Below, in pieces: positions 35,601 to 48,925 of a stretch of DNA of 64,000 bases (position 1 is the stretch's first letter; the number at the start of each line of letters is the position of its first letter). The stretch is from Struthidea cinerea (taxonomy: Eukaryota > Chordata > Aves > Passeriformes > Corcoracidae). Both the position numbers and the translations under genes were made by a program. Location: NCBI GenBank assembly GCA_013397865.1, contig VZTI01005197.1, positions 2,150,533-2,214,532 on the forward strand, written 5' to 3'. The notes under the pieces were generated by a model. That model ran no database searches, had not been told where the DNA came from, and saw nothing but the letters and a program-made list of their open reading frames with translations.

Positions 35601-38600
35601 AAAGCGTTTTTCTTCTTTGTATGTAATGTTAGTCTACTACATCAATAACCACAGAACTGGTTTCCTCATAATTCTTGTCTTTAAACCTTGTCTCTGCATC
35701 TCATCTTTAAACCACACCAAACTGAGAATTTTTTTACCCCGAAGTACGCAGTCCACTGACTGCAGTGCCTTGGAATCCCACCTATGCACTATTTTAAAAT
35801 GTTTTGTAGACCTATATGGAAGATCAAGAGTAAGGAAATCAGGGATTTGAGATTAGGCCAGCAGAATTTTCCAGTTCACCTGCTGGCATGAAAAACTTCG
35901 TTTATCTTCTGAAAAAATCTACTAATTTCCCATTGTCAGATAGCATGGCTGCAAATGAACACTGTTCCTCTGCAGTGGTTGAGCGCAGAGACTTCTGTAT
36001 CCAGATTTGCAGCTGCACAGCCAGACGGCTCCAAGTGAGATGCCCCATTGTGCAACCAATATGGGCTGGAAGAAAGGAGGCGTACTAGAGAAGAAAACCT
36101 AAAGGTTTCTTCAGAAGGAATTTCACTTGAGTGGGTACAGTTCTGTTTCTCAGCTCAGAATGGGGAATGGGGTGAGAGGACATGACCATGCAAGCCCATG
36201 AGGACCAGCCCTGCTACTGGAAGTCCAGGATGACAGAAGCCTTTTCCAAAGTTTAGGCAGCAGCATATCACCACCACAAGCCCCTTCCTTCATAGGACAA
36301 AGAAGGACTTTCTCACTAACATACAAAATGTTATCACTTTGAGTGAGTATTCAACTACTGCAGTGCTGGTAGAATTAGAATCTGCTGTAAAGGAGGAGGC
36401 AGTGTGCCAGCTCATACAGCCTGACAACTCAAGGACAATTCCTGCTGGATTCCATCAGCTGAGGTTCACAGACTGGCCACATGACAACTGCCACTTACCA
36501 ACCAACAAAAGGGCTATTTTTTCATGCTGATTTACAGTCCAGATGATCCCTCCAGAAGATTCATCATCAGTAGTACTGAAGGAGTATAAAACAAATCTGA
36601 ACCTCCTTCCTTCAGCGAGAAAGGGAATTTTTTCCTCCCAAGATTGTTATGGTGCTCCACTGTCATTCAGGATACCCAGACTCCCTGGCTTTTACTGGTC
36701 ATTTGGCAAGGAGACATGAGTTGTTTAATTATTTCTCAAGAAGGAACAAAATGACAGGGGAGCATGCATTTGGAAGGCAGAAAGGCAGGACCTAATGACA
36801 AGTTTCCAAGTTGCTGAGCAAAATCTGCTTCCTGTGATAACTGCTTGCTGCTTTTTTAATATTATCCGTGATGTCAGAGATTCATCTGCACCTGCAGAGG
36901 CAAAGACAGGAAGGACAGTAATTGCATAAGTACTGTTGCAGATTCTTCTTACTCTGGGCACAGGGAGGGACTTAGTAAAAGGCAAAGCACAAACCAGTAA
37001 GACATTCATTGCTGTTATCCATCAAACTAACTTGTACCCAAGGTCTTGAAGGGCAGCAGCATCAGTGCAAGCAGTTTCAAAAGCCTCTGCTGTTTTGCAT
37101 TATGAATGACAGCCTAAAATGAGGTCAGCTTTTGTCTGCAACAACTATTTTACCAGACTCCCAGATAGTTCCTCTCAGCCTATGGGGTTTTATTAGATGG
37201 GTGCACAAAAAATGAAATGTACCAAAGCTTACTACAAAGAACTTGGTCTCTGCTTCTGTTACAGCTGAACCCAGGGTACTTTCATAAGTTTTGGTCTAAA
37301 TGTCACATACGCACTGTAATAGAACAAAATTCATTTCTCAAACAGCACCTTGCACTCCAGTGTAGGAATGTAGGAAGTGAAAGAACACTATGAACAGTCT
37401 TCAGAGGCTGTTGAGATCAAGATTTGCAGGGTGTGGTAAATGCTCCAAACACAATTTTGATCCTTTCAGGCCACTGCAATGACACAAAAGTGTTAGAGCA
37501 TCAGTTCTAGGCATACCCTTCAACTATTTCCAAGACCAAGGCTCGCATGTTCAGAATAGCAGAGAATTAACACAGGGTGAGTGTAGTATCTGCTCTGCCC
37601 CATGGAAAAGTAACACTTTATTTTCAGTAACTAAAAGCATTGAACCAGACTGTCATTGATGAAACATACAATGTGTGTGACATGTAAAATGGTGGAACAA
37701 GTCTTTGAATTGCATTACTGCATCTGCTTAAAACAGCAAAGGTAAAGCTATGAATCCAGCAGTAAGGGAGAAGACTGTAATTCTATGAAGGCCAGGTGAA
37801 GGGCAGGTTACGGACAACAAGGAGCAATCCAATTTGGTTACACTAGCTAAGGTAAAATTTACAATGGCTATCAATCCTCATGCTTTAAGGCATAAACTGA
37901 GCACCATCTGGGGCCAGAAAGAAATTTCCCTCTGTGGTACACTATAACACAATTGGCTGCGTGTATTTCTTCCTCTGAATCATCACAGATTGGTTACTGT
38001 CAGAAACAAGATACGAGGCTGTACGGATCACTGGTCTGTTCCAAAGCAGCAATTTCTGTGTCATTCATTTTCTTTGCAGTCCTTACAGGTCGCAATAATG
38101 TTATTAATGCTGCAGCAGTCATTTTCCAATACACGGTAATAGACTCTCTGATTCTGAAACAAACACCGATAGAAACTTAAATGACTCCAACAACTAATCA
38201 AAAGCACTAGTCTACATTTGTATGGATTCTGAGTGATTTACTAGTTCTGTTTTGGAAAACAAATATCCCAATCTAATTACTTGTATTTTTGAATTACACA
38301 TCAAGCACATTATCTAGCATTCAATTTAACAATAGCAATAGTATGAAGAAAAAAAGCACCAATGATGTTTAAAACAGTAATTTGGAATTCAGCTTTGAAT
38401 TTATTTTAAAGAAAAGAAGTAAGTATTGTCTCTCTGACTGAGATTTATTAACACTCCCCCTTTCCATTATCTGAACATTTCACTTGCCCTAAAGCACATC
38501 TGTAAAGACAGTGAGAGACTGCACGCATTTTCTATATCCATAAATTACAGATGTTGCTCTGAGCTACTCATCTATCAAGACAATTTTGCACAAGAGTAAG

Positions 38601-41600
38601 ACCAACCTGAAAAGTATGCATCTAACAGAGAATATAGAAAATAATTAGTAAAAGCATGCAGTATGCAGACCAAATTTGCCTTACCTGGAACATTTTTTAC
38701 CCAAAGCTTTATAATAGGGTGTGACAGAACACAGGGAAGCAAATCAAAGCCCAAACAACACGTCTGGGTATCAAAACAAAGAATTTGATGCATCAGTAAC
38801 ATGTTGTTTTATACACACACAGCTATAACAAACACAGTAAAGAGGATATGGATAATTTCATGACACCTTCTGTGTTGAAAAACTTATGCCAGGTAATATT
38901 TTCCAACTAATAACATTATGTCATATATTTTATGGGTTATCATATCTGCTGTAGCTTGCCTACATACATCAGAACTTTGTTTCCATGAACATGCTGTGTG
39001 CACCTGTGGAAGAACAGATGACATGTATGTAACATAGTACATGATTAACCTAAAGCTGAAGTGTACAGAACAAAATTGAGGACAAAATGCAAGCACCTGA
39101 ATTTTCAGGAAAGGAAAGATTTTGCTATCACAGAGCCCAGTTTCTGTGTCTTAACCTTTCCACTTCCACAGGCAATTGAAAAATGAATAAATGCTGAGAA
39201 AGCAGATAACAAGATTAAGAACAGAGACTCTTTTAGGTTGCATAAAATACACAACATGACTTAGCTGAACCGAAAGAGGGAAAACTTGTATGAGATAAAA
39301 GAAAGAAGCACACTCAAACATTTCATGCCAATCACATGCTTATCCTAAACAGAAGACAAATACTGCATTGCTACGTTCAGAGCTAGCTGAAAGGAAGAAA
39401 GACAGAGCTTTCATGTGCAGAAAAACGTCCCTTCTTCTCTGCAATTTGCATTTTAGAAATAATAAAATACCCTGGGTTCCCCCAGGTTCTGTCTCTTGAA
39501 CAATCTCTGCAAAGGCTACTGTTTTCCTTTGTTTTGTAACATGTTTTTGTGAAGATGAAACTACAGGTTTCTAAGCCTATCAGGCAAGTTGTTGGGTTTC
39601 TTTTCCTGCTCACCAAAACAGAAATCTTCTCTGGAAAGAAGAGTACTTCAGCTCTGTTCTGACTTATGCAAATAGAAGAGAAAATGATATGGGAGCAGCT
39701 GTAACACATGACAGCAGATGATACAAGAATACTTTAGGCTTGATTTCCCCACAGTCAAATGAAGAATGTCTTATGAAACAAGGGAAGGAAAATGAAGCAC
39801 ACTAGAGTAGGAAATTAACAGCCATTTTTTATAAAATTATTTCCAGCTAGAAAACAAGTGTTTTATATCAACAGTTCCATCTCCCAGCCCCAAGGAACCC
39901 AACTAAAATTTCTTGGCCACCCACACTGCACACAGTAGACAAGACTTTCAAAACTAGGTGTCTGTCGGCCTTACATCTGCATGATGTACAGATACTTAAC
40001 TGCCCTGATTTTCTTAAATGCTGAGCATCTAGTAGTCCTCTACAGATTAGAACAAGAACTGCTGGGTAATCATCAGGGAGAGAATAAAAAAAATGAAAAT
40101 TGCACTTATTTGGAAGCCTAACTTTTAAACTTCTCTTTTAAAAAAGTTATCTTGGTTTGTATCATTGTACTTCAAGGACTGAAAGGGAATCTGTTTGGAG
40201 TCCGTCTGTACAACTTTCTATAGGTTGCAAAAAAACCTGCTGAATAGAGACAGGCACTGCCTGTTTCAAGCGTGAGCACATTTTTCCCACCACAGAATTC
40301 CTAGCTCTTGTGGACACAGAGAACAAGAGACCAGAGTTAGAATCATACCTAATTTTCTGGCAATCAGTGCCAGTAAGATGCAGAGCACACTCCCCAAATA
40401 CGCACTTTAAAGGTTTAGTGGTGCAACAGACTTATATTAAACCTTCTATTTCAAACATCACTGTTTCTCACACAGGTGAACCACTATTCTTTAAACTTCC
40501 ATACAATCAGCCTAGAAAGAGGAAAGATTCTGACCACTGCATTTTTTCATCATAACAACATTTTGCCTTGTTGATACAAATAGAAAAAAAAACCTGAATT
40601 TTCTTTTATCTCTTTTTTTTTTCCCTCGCATAGCAAGTAGATTTCACAAGAAGGTTAGTAATGAAACCCTAAAAATAACATTTACAGGATTAAAGTAAAA
40701 ACCTGGAAAGGCAACAAATCATCTACTGTAAACACAAAGAAATTGAGGGTCGTTTATGTGAGGCAACATCTTTGATCCGCTGTCTCTCATCACCACTGAG
40801 ATGTGAGAAAACACACAGAAACACATTGTATGTCCCCTCAGGAAACTGAAATACAGTTAATTAAGAAACAGATTTTTGCCTTTTGATCCTTCTAATAATT
40901 CTCCCTCTTTCTCACTGACATGTACACAAAGTGATAAGAAAATGAAGGGTTTAGGTCATTGTTGCTAAAGGCATTATTTTCTACAATCCTTCCCTCCCAT
41001 GGTGCTATGAAGAGCTTTCAGCTCTTGTCTGTCCTCACTGCATATTATCCTTCTCATACACACATTGATAGTTACAAATAAGGAATGTGGTTGACCTGGC
41101 AACAGGACGTTCATTTCCTATTTTATCCACCATTTCTTTTAATAACATTAGTCTTGACTAAGTAGAGAACAGTTCTAGCATTGCACAGTTTTACATGTGT
41201 CTAGTTATACCAAGTACAAATAACAATCCCCAAACCCCTCCATGTTGTGAGATACACTTCTCTTCAAGAACATGCTTCTGCCAAACAGGAAAACAGACCA
41301 ACAAAACCAAAACTTTCTGCCTAACTTGTATAATTCAGTATTACTTTAGGACTTTTTTCCCCCAATATGCTTACCTAGAATCAAAAGGATCAAGAATTAT
41401 ACCCTGAAAAGAAGTTTCTGGACAGGAAGGGGTCTTGTGAGAGGAAGGAAAAAAGGACTCTTTAGACTAGGGAAAGCAAGTGACCTGTCCTGGACAGACT
41501 GATACATGAGAAATCTCTGATCAATGCAAAGGTCCAAAGAGACTAATGTGACAGTGTTGTAAGTAAAGGAAGATCGTATCCAATCTCTCCCAGCCTTGAA

Positions 41601-41811
41601 AAATAAGAGGAACATTGGTATCTGAAAGTCTTCATTTGGGGTGTCTAACCTGAGGTAAATTTACAAGGCCTTGATTTTTCAGAAAGGGTGACATGCATCA
41701 TCTGAAAATGTAAGCCTGTATTTAACAAAGCTCCTGAAAAACACAGCAAAACAGGAAGCTGAACTCATGTTCCCATTCTGCTATGATGATTATTTTGCTC
41801 ATAATCTGTAT
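32661..41811. other. intergenic, no gene seen
   Basis: About 9 kb of AT-rich sequence with only short open frames. The longest, 148 codons on the minus strand at 34575-35021, has no domain, signal peptide or family likeness and no supporting splice or poly(A) context. No RNA gene or strong repeat is recognised. Confidence 0.72.
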
Positions 41812-42184
41812 CAATCCCTGGAGAAGAGGAGGCTTGAGGGAAGAGCTCATGGCAGTCTGCAACTTCCTCGTGAGGGGAAGCAGAAGGGCAGGCACTGATC
41901 TCTTCTCTGTGGTAACCAATGACAGGATCCAAGGGAATGGCCTGAAGCTGTGTCAAGGGAAGTTTAGGTTGGATATTAAGAAAAGGTTCTTCACCTGGAG
42001 GGTGTTTGGGCACTGGAATGGGCTCCCCAGGGAAGTGGTCATGGCACCTGTTCAAAAAACATTTGGACAACGCTCTCAGGAAAATGGTGTGATTATTGGA
42101 GTTGTCCTGTGCAGGGCCAGGAGTTGGACTTCAATGATGCTTGTGAGTTCGTTCCAACTCAGGAAGTTCTATGATTCTATGATT
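41812..42184 (+). mobile_element. CR1 LINE 3' copy with ATTCTATG tail, plus orientation
   Basis: It starts near CCCTGGAGAAGAGGAGGCTTG, runs through GGTTGGATATTAAGAAAAGG and TGGAATGGGCTCCCCAGGGA, and ends CCAACTCAGGAAGTTCTATG with ATTCTATGATT. This is the 3' end of a CR1 element, perhaps of the CR1-J group because of the GTTGTCCTGTGCAGGGCCAG phrase (from memory). The open frames on both strands here are by-products of the repeat. The preserved tail octamers make it the youngest element in the window. It is 5'-truncated, and no complete ORF is left. Confidence 0.95.
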
Positions 42185-45100
42185 TTGTACAGCTCTAATG
42201 ATTCAATTTGAATTTGCCATATGATTCGATGGTCTCTGTGAGAAAGACAGTATCCAAATGCAGTTAGTTGTATCACAGGCAGCCTGCGCCACATCTTCAG
42301 CTTAATTTCTCCAAATAAGCAGCACTATAGATAAGCTTTGATCACTATCACGAGTGCCACCCTGCTCACAAGACATTCAAACCCTTGCAGAGTATCTCTG
42401 CAAGGTTTACAGACAAAACCATGAAACACACTGCAACTCTCCTCTTCTGAATAAAGACAGCAGCAATCCCCAAGGCTGTTTGTGGAAGCTGCTGCTGTGG
42501 ATACATAATGGTTGCCTACACAGTAACACAGCACCAGCATCTAACTTTGTACACAATATGTAAGAGTATTCAGTCCTTTTTGGCCCAAAGCACTTAGCAT
42601 TCAGAATAAACATTTTATTTTGTTTGATTCTTCCCCAATTCTTCCCAGTTAAATCAGGCTGTTACATGTATTTTTGATACACATAGTGAAGAAGTGTAAA
42701 ACCCAACAACATATATCTCTTTAAACTGAAATTTTGCATCACCAGGTTTTTGCAAAAGTGCATTAAAAGACAACTAATTTGAAGGAAGTGTTTGCCAGTA
42801 AAGGCTGGAACACAGCCAGAAAGCTACACTTTACAAAGATTTTAATAGCTATGAAATGTTTGGTACTTTGTACTGAAATTAGTGAACAGGCTAATTTTTT
42901 CTCTGTAGGAGGCTGCACTCAAAAACCTGCAGGTGTGAGACCTGAGTGTACAAGTATGCTTGCCTACACCTGAAGCCATTTCCCCACCTCGCAGTTTGAG
43001 CATCACTGCACTGTTTAGGAGCATTGAGGAGTAGCGTGTCTGTAAGTCAGGATTTTAAGTAGTATCAGCAGCATACCATGATGAACGTGCACCACATCAG
43101 TTCACACTCCTGCCTGCCTCTAGACTACGGCGTCTGTTCTTCTCAGAGATAATGATTGAATTTGATGGCTATATCCTCCAGAGCCTCCTCCCTCTAGCAT
43201 TGCTTCACACCTGAACAAACCCAAGTGTGAAATGCTTCCACTCTGATTTGGTAGCAGTTAGAATACCATCCTTACAGGGTATAAAAAACATTCAAGACAG
43301 CAAAAGTTCAATCTCTGTACATACTGACTCAGTAGGTCCATAGCAACCACATAAAAACATCTTCAATTTTTGCATTAGCAACATTACTTTTACCACAATA
43401 TCTACAAGACTACCCACGGGCTCCCTTGCTAGACGGAGCTTTCCAAATAAGACACAATGCTGGCAATAAGTAAGCCTATGCGTTATCAAAACCAATCCTG
43501 AAATAGCTACAATGCATAGTTGGTAAGTCCTTACCCACATTTATCACCAGAAATCTCCCACAGGAATTAATCCAAAAATGTTCACAGTACACAAAAATTG
43601 TTAATTGATAAGGAAAATCTAACTCGCAATTACAGGCCCAGTCCTAAACTAGCTTGATACAGAACTGCAATAAAATCATTTTGCCTTAGCATGAAAGTTC
43701 ATCTCTTACATTCTTGTCAGTCCAGAAGAAAACTGATACAGAAAAAAACCCTTGCAGATACCTCACCATCCTATTCTGGACAGAAAAAAGTTCTCTGCAT
43801 GTTACTGACATAGGACAGACCTACACTAATCTAGAATTTTTGCAGGGCCTTATTAATAAAACTCATTGCTAAAATGTCAAAAAAAGCGCATTTGACCGAA
43901 AGGCACATCCAGTCCTTTCCCAACATACTTCTGGTGATGAGACTGTCTGCTCAGCACCTCTATGACCATTTTAGCAGCAGCCAATGTGAGCACACAGATT
44001 CAAAAATAATTTTTTGTTCAGCTGAGTCAGGTAAGGAGGCATGGCTCATAGAAAGCCTGGAGGGCTTCCTTGCAGCCAGAACAGTTACCTAGCTATACGC
44101 AACTTGCCAGTGGGAGCGTCTCAGGGGGTAAATCTGGGACAGAACTTCTGGTATCCCCAACAGTGTCAGCTGCATTCTGTCCTTTGACCACTTCATGGGT
44201 GCATCCACATGTTGTGCAAATGGCACTGTCACTCTGCACTGCTCCCCTCATTCTCTATACGCTATCAGACAGGTACTAACAGTCTTCAGGGCTCTCTTAA
44301 GGACTCTCTGACATTCCTGACGTATGATGGGATTTGTAGGTTGCCTGTACTAAGCCAAAACTTCTCTCAAGGGATGAAGTGGGTGCCAAATACAGAACTC
44401 AGGAATGCCCAGTGCTCACAAGACCATCCCACCAGATACAACACAAGTACACTCACTGTGAATATGTTTGAAATACTTCTGACTGATCAGACATGTTCAC
44501 TGCTGCCTGTGAGAATGTTTTCTCTTGGCTCAGCACACTAAGAAATTGTAGGATTTCTGCTGCCACCCCAGAGATTCAGATGCTGCTACTGCTGCTGGTA
44601 GGGGAATAGGTGGTGCTGCACTAAAACTTCCCTTTCCAGCAATAGTCCCTTCCTCATAGCTCACCTCATGCTTCCCAGCCACCACCCCTTGTTAGAATGA
44701 GAAAAGGAGGGAGCATGCCACTCCCTCAGCTGCATTTCTTGATGAGACAGATCCCTTTCTACTCTAAGGAAAATAAAGGAGTAAATAAGGCAAAAACATG
44801 GGCTCTCTGTGCTGGCCTGCTCATGTTGATAGGGAAGGAGATGATACAGCTGTTCCCCCCAACACCTGCTTTTATCCAGGTGTGAGAAAGAAAACTGGTC
44901 ATCAGAAACATGGATCCCTACTGAGCAAGGGAAATTAATTCATCCATGCTTCTACCTGATTCACCTTTTTCTCTATGTCCTCAGAAAAAGAAAGGACAAT
45001 GATTTCTATAGGCTCCAATTAGTTATTACCATACTCTTAAACCACTGCTGCAGTTTTCAACAACAGAAACTTCTCAGTTTTACCCACAACTGCCCCAAGA

Positions 45101-45617
45101 AATTCTTAGCTGCAGTCTGGAATCCTTGCTCCCGGACAGCAGCAGCTTCTGCTGAATGCAGACCATCAGCTACAGAAACAGGTCAGGAGCAAGTCCTTCC
45201 AAAGTACTAGGATTTAGCAACAAGCTAGAGAATTCAGAGTTAGTTAACTACCATAGCAGAAGATATTTTTGCTTAGTCAATCACTAGCTAATTGCAGCTA
45301 ATAATTTATAACACTTTAGTATAATCTGTTCTTATAAAATAATTTCTTTACATGTGGTAGCCATCACTATCTGTAAATTTAGTACTTTAGCACAGCACTT
45401 CTTTTCTGATTTTCCTACTTAGAGAAAGATTTGTATAGAATTTTTTAGGGTGAAGGGAAGGGTACTTCATAAATGGTCTCTATCCCTCCTACAATCTCCT
45501 TGTTCAAAATGCAGGATTGAACAGCATTTGGAGTCTCTTTAGCACTTAGCCCTAAAGATAGTTTTTTTAATAGTCACAAAATCTGTGGAGGAAACAGGTG
45601 AACTAAAATATTTAATG

Positions 45618-45643
45618 GGTGGCTTGCATTGGTGGCTTGCATT
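45618..45643 (+). repeat. 13-bp perfect tandem duplication
   Basis: The unit GGTGGCTTGCATT occurs twice head to tail. It is probably a small replication slip. Confidence 0.85.
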
Positions 45644-48594
45644 CTGCTGAGTTCCACAGGGACCAGGTGGTTTTGCATTCTACATCTAAATTTCTGTCGA
45701 AGGTGGTTTAGAATTTCCATTTCAATCAATGCATAACTTTCATCAGTGCTCTTTCCAAAACCACATCCATTATATGGGGAAACTAGATTATATAAACTTG
45801 ATTTCAAGATGTTAAATCATTGTCTGGGAAAGGCAAGCCTCTATGAATTTACACAGATTACTCTGTAGCATCAGTAACAGACTACTATGTAATCCTCAGT
45901 ATCGTCTCCTATCTAAAATTTGTTTTCAAATAAACAATATTTTATAAAGAAGTTGGAACTGGAGATTTAGGGTAGCTTTGTGCAACATTTTTGTTAAGGA
46001 AATTAACACCTTGGTGCTTCCTTTGTGGAGATTTGGATTTGAAATCTCTCTAGAGGGGCGGTTTGGAAGGCTAGTCATTGTTTAATTAGTACTCGTCTCA
46101 ACCAGCATCTGGAGTTAAAGATTCACGAGTAGATATATATTCAAGAAATTCCCAGAGGAATTAACTACCAGTAATTGAATATGCAAAGTTCAGAAAATTG
46201 CTCATCCTACCTTACTTCAGCTTCTTCAGAGATTTTCTTCTTTTAAATTGGCAAAACAAATGCAAAGTAAGCAGGACTGCATGCTCTTCTTCTACTTCCA
46301 TGCCTAAAGAGAATAATCCAGATGTAACTATAAAATCACTTTCAGTTCCCAAACTCAACACAGGCACACCTAAGAACATATGCAGGTAAGGTATGCTCTG
46401 AAAACAACCATTAACCAGTAATACCATTAACTAGGAAAGTTCAGTAAGGTCCTACTTAGGAATGCATACAGCTGGTCTGGGTATAAAAACTGTTAGGGAC
46501 TAACATCTGCTCAGAACCCTGGAAATATCAGTATCTTGCACACAGATTTGGAAGCAAAGCTTAAGTATCAGTTCAGCCATGTGGAGGTTTTCTCAGCTTC
46601 TAAGGAAACCACCCTCCCTAGCAGACTATGATTGTTTAGTCAGCCCACAATTACTACTTGTTAAAACAGCATATAGACAACAGGTGGAAACGAACATTTA
46701 GTAGGGAGACTTGAGTGGAAAAAAGAAATTTGCCACTCACCATTTACTAGCTGTTCTGAACTATTACTTCAAGGACTTTAAAGGACTCCATCAGATTGAT
46801 TCTTTAGAGATGTTAGGCAAAACTAAGCCAAAACACTGCACTAAAAATTACAGGTCACTTATTCCAATTTGCTACTGCTTTACAACAAATTCCTTTTTTT
46901 TTTCCTTAATAACTACAGTTTTGGTTATGGATGGCTGCTTCAACCCATGGGAAAGCAAGCTGCTCTGTACAGGTTACCGTATTGTTGGGAGTAGCGATAG
47001 GGGTCCAGCTCCTACTTCACCTCACCTCTGGCAAGGACAGCTCTGCTGGCAACTACTCCTGCCCCACCAAGCAAGAAAAGAGTTGGAGTATGTAGGCAGC
47101 AGTTACCTGGAGGGGGAAGGAAGGGTTGCTTACATCAGTGCTTCTCCTCTCCCTACAGCGGCAATGGCACTCCTGTCCTGGCCTTCATCCTCAGAGCAGA
47201 GAATCACAACTTTGCCTTCATATCTGAGATGCCTTAAGCTGAGATGTGGCTCAAAGCAAGACAGCTCAAAGATAGTATACTGAAAGCATTAATTTTTGTA
47301 TTTTATATTAATATATACAAGTACACAAACAGACCAACAATTTCTAGTTAAAAATCATCTATGGCATCCACCAAACTCATTGTTACGCTGGGAGCAGCCA
47401 TGATGAGGAATCTTTCTCTTTAATTCACAACAATCCTGAAGAACAAAGTCATCCAACATCCAGGGAAACATCAGCTCCAATATTCTTAGCAAAATTAATA
47501 AGTCAGTTGCAAGTAATTTTATTTTCTGGGAAAATAATTCCATTTGTATCATGCCAAAGACAACGGAAGGCCACAGGTATTCCTCACATAGCCTGGTTCT
47601 TTCCCTTCTGAAATGAGTCAATAAGAAACCAATTAGAAAGCCAAGGAGAGTTGCCCAAGTGGGGATACAGACTATAAGCTGTATTTGCACCGTCACCTTT
47701 TGCCTCTTTAGATGTAAATTCAGTATTCCAGGTCCCAGGCCACTTGCTGCCTAAGGAAATGACATTAAATTGTGAGTGAGCCCAGGAAAACTAGGAAGGG
47801 AAGACGGGGATGCCAGTTGCACAGCTTTTAAACAAATCCTTATCAGATCACTCTCAGAGCACAACACTTGTTCTCTCTTGCTTTATTAGCTGCAGGTAAG
47901 GCGAATTTACTGGGAGATAGCTATGGATAAGAGGAAAATATTGGTAACAGAACAAAATATATAAAATCTTGGAGACCCAGCTGGTGGGGGCACCCAGTCT
48001 ACTTTCGTATTCAGCAAGCAGGAAGATTTTTCCTCCTGCTCACACAAGCTCCCCTCCCCAAACAACCCTCCATGGCAGGTATCTAATTAACAAACTGGTG
48101 CGGAGGATGAGCCTGCCTCTGAGTTCAGCTCTGCCCCATGGCAGAGGCATGCTTTATTACTAATGCAACAGTTTGTTGCTGATCATGGAACAGAAAGAGA
48201 TTTCATCTGGATATATATGTATGTCTTCGTTAGTAGAAATAAAAACATCTATCAAAACCCACTGTTGCAAGTCTGCACAAAGAGCCTCAGACCTAAATAC
48301 CAAAAATGAACAGGAGAGAAATTCAGTAATACTGTGGTGTAACTAGGAAATGGTAATGATAGTGTACTTATTCTCATGGAATGAAAACATTAGTGTGCCA
48401 AAAGCATACACAGTATTTTAGCAATCACAATCAAGCAGAATCAGAGCCCCGAAGATGCTGCATTCTAATAGAACCATGTATTTACAAATATATCATTAAA
48501 CCAAATATTTAACCTGCACACAAGAGATGTCACCAAAATAAGCTTTGGTTTTATTTCATTCTGGAATTTCTACTTGCTGAGAAAAAAAATGTAC

Positions 48595-48925
48595 CCCAGA
48601 GCACAATTCCTGTTGTTCCCCTCTACTTCCATTCATGCCCACCCATGTCAGTTACTGCTCCTTTTTTTATTCCATCTATCTTGCTTGTTCCTGCTCTCTA
48701 ATACCCTTGGTTCAATCTCAGCACTTCTTGTCCCCATCCTGCCTGATAACCCTTCTCCCATGCACCAATCGTTGGTCCCCCTTCCTCCTGCAAAGACTCT
48801 CCCCTACTTTCTCTTCCACCTACTTTCCCTCCACCACGCTTTCCACCTCCTACCCCTCCCTCCTTGCTTTCCCCAGTTCCCCAAGCCTCTCCTGGGGTTC
48901 CTGTACCCAACCCCCCCAACTCTGC
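48595..48925 (+). repeat. pyrimidine-rich block
   Basis: A long stretch of C and T with many CCTCC and CTTCC units and few purines. Two overlapping + strand frames of over 130 codons are open here because stop codons need purines. The translations are low-complexity (L, S, P, F), so this is not a gene. Confidence 0.7.

Noticed and set aside
41783..42211. 142-codon frame on + and a 101-codon frame on -
   Set aside because: They lie within the CR1 3' end, so they are repeat by-products and not host genes.
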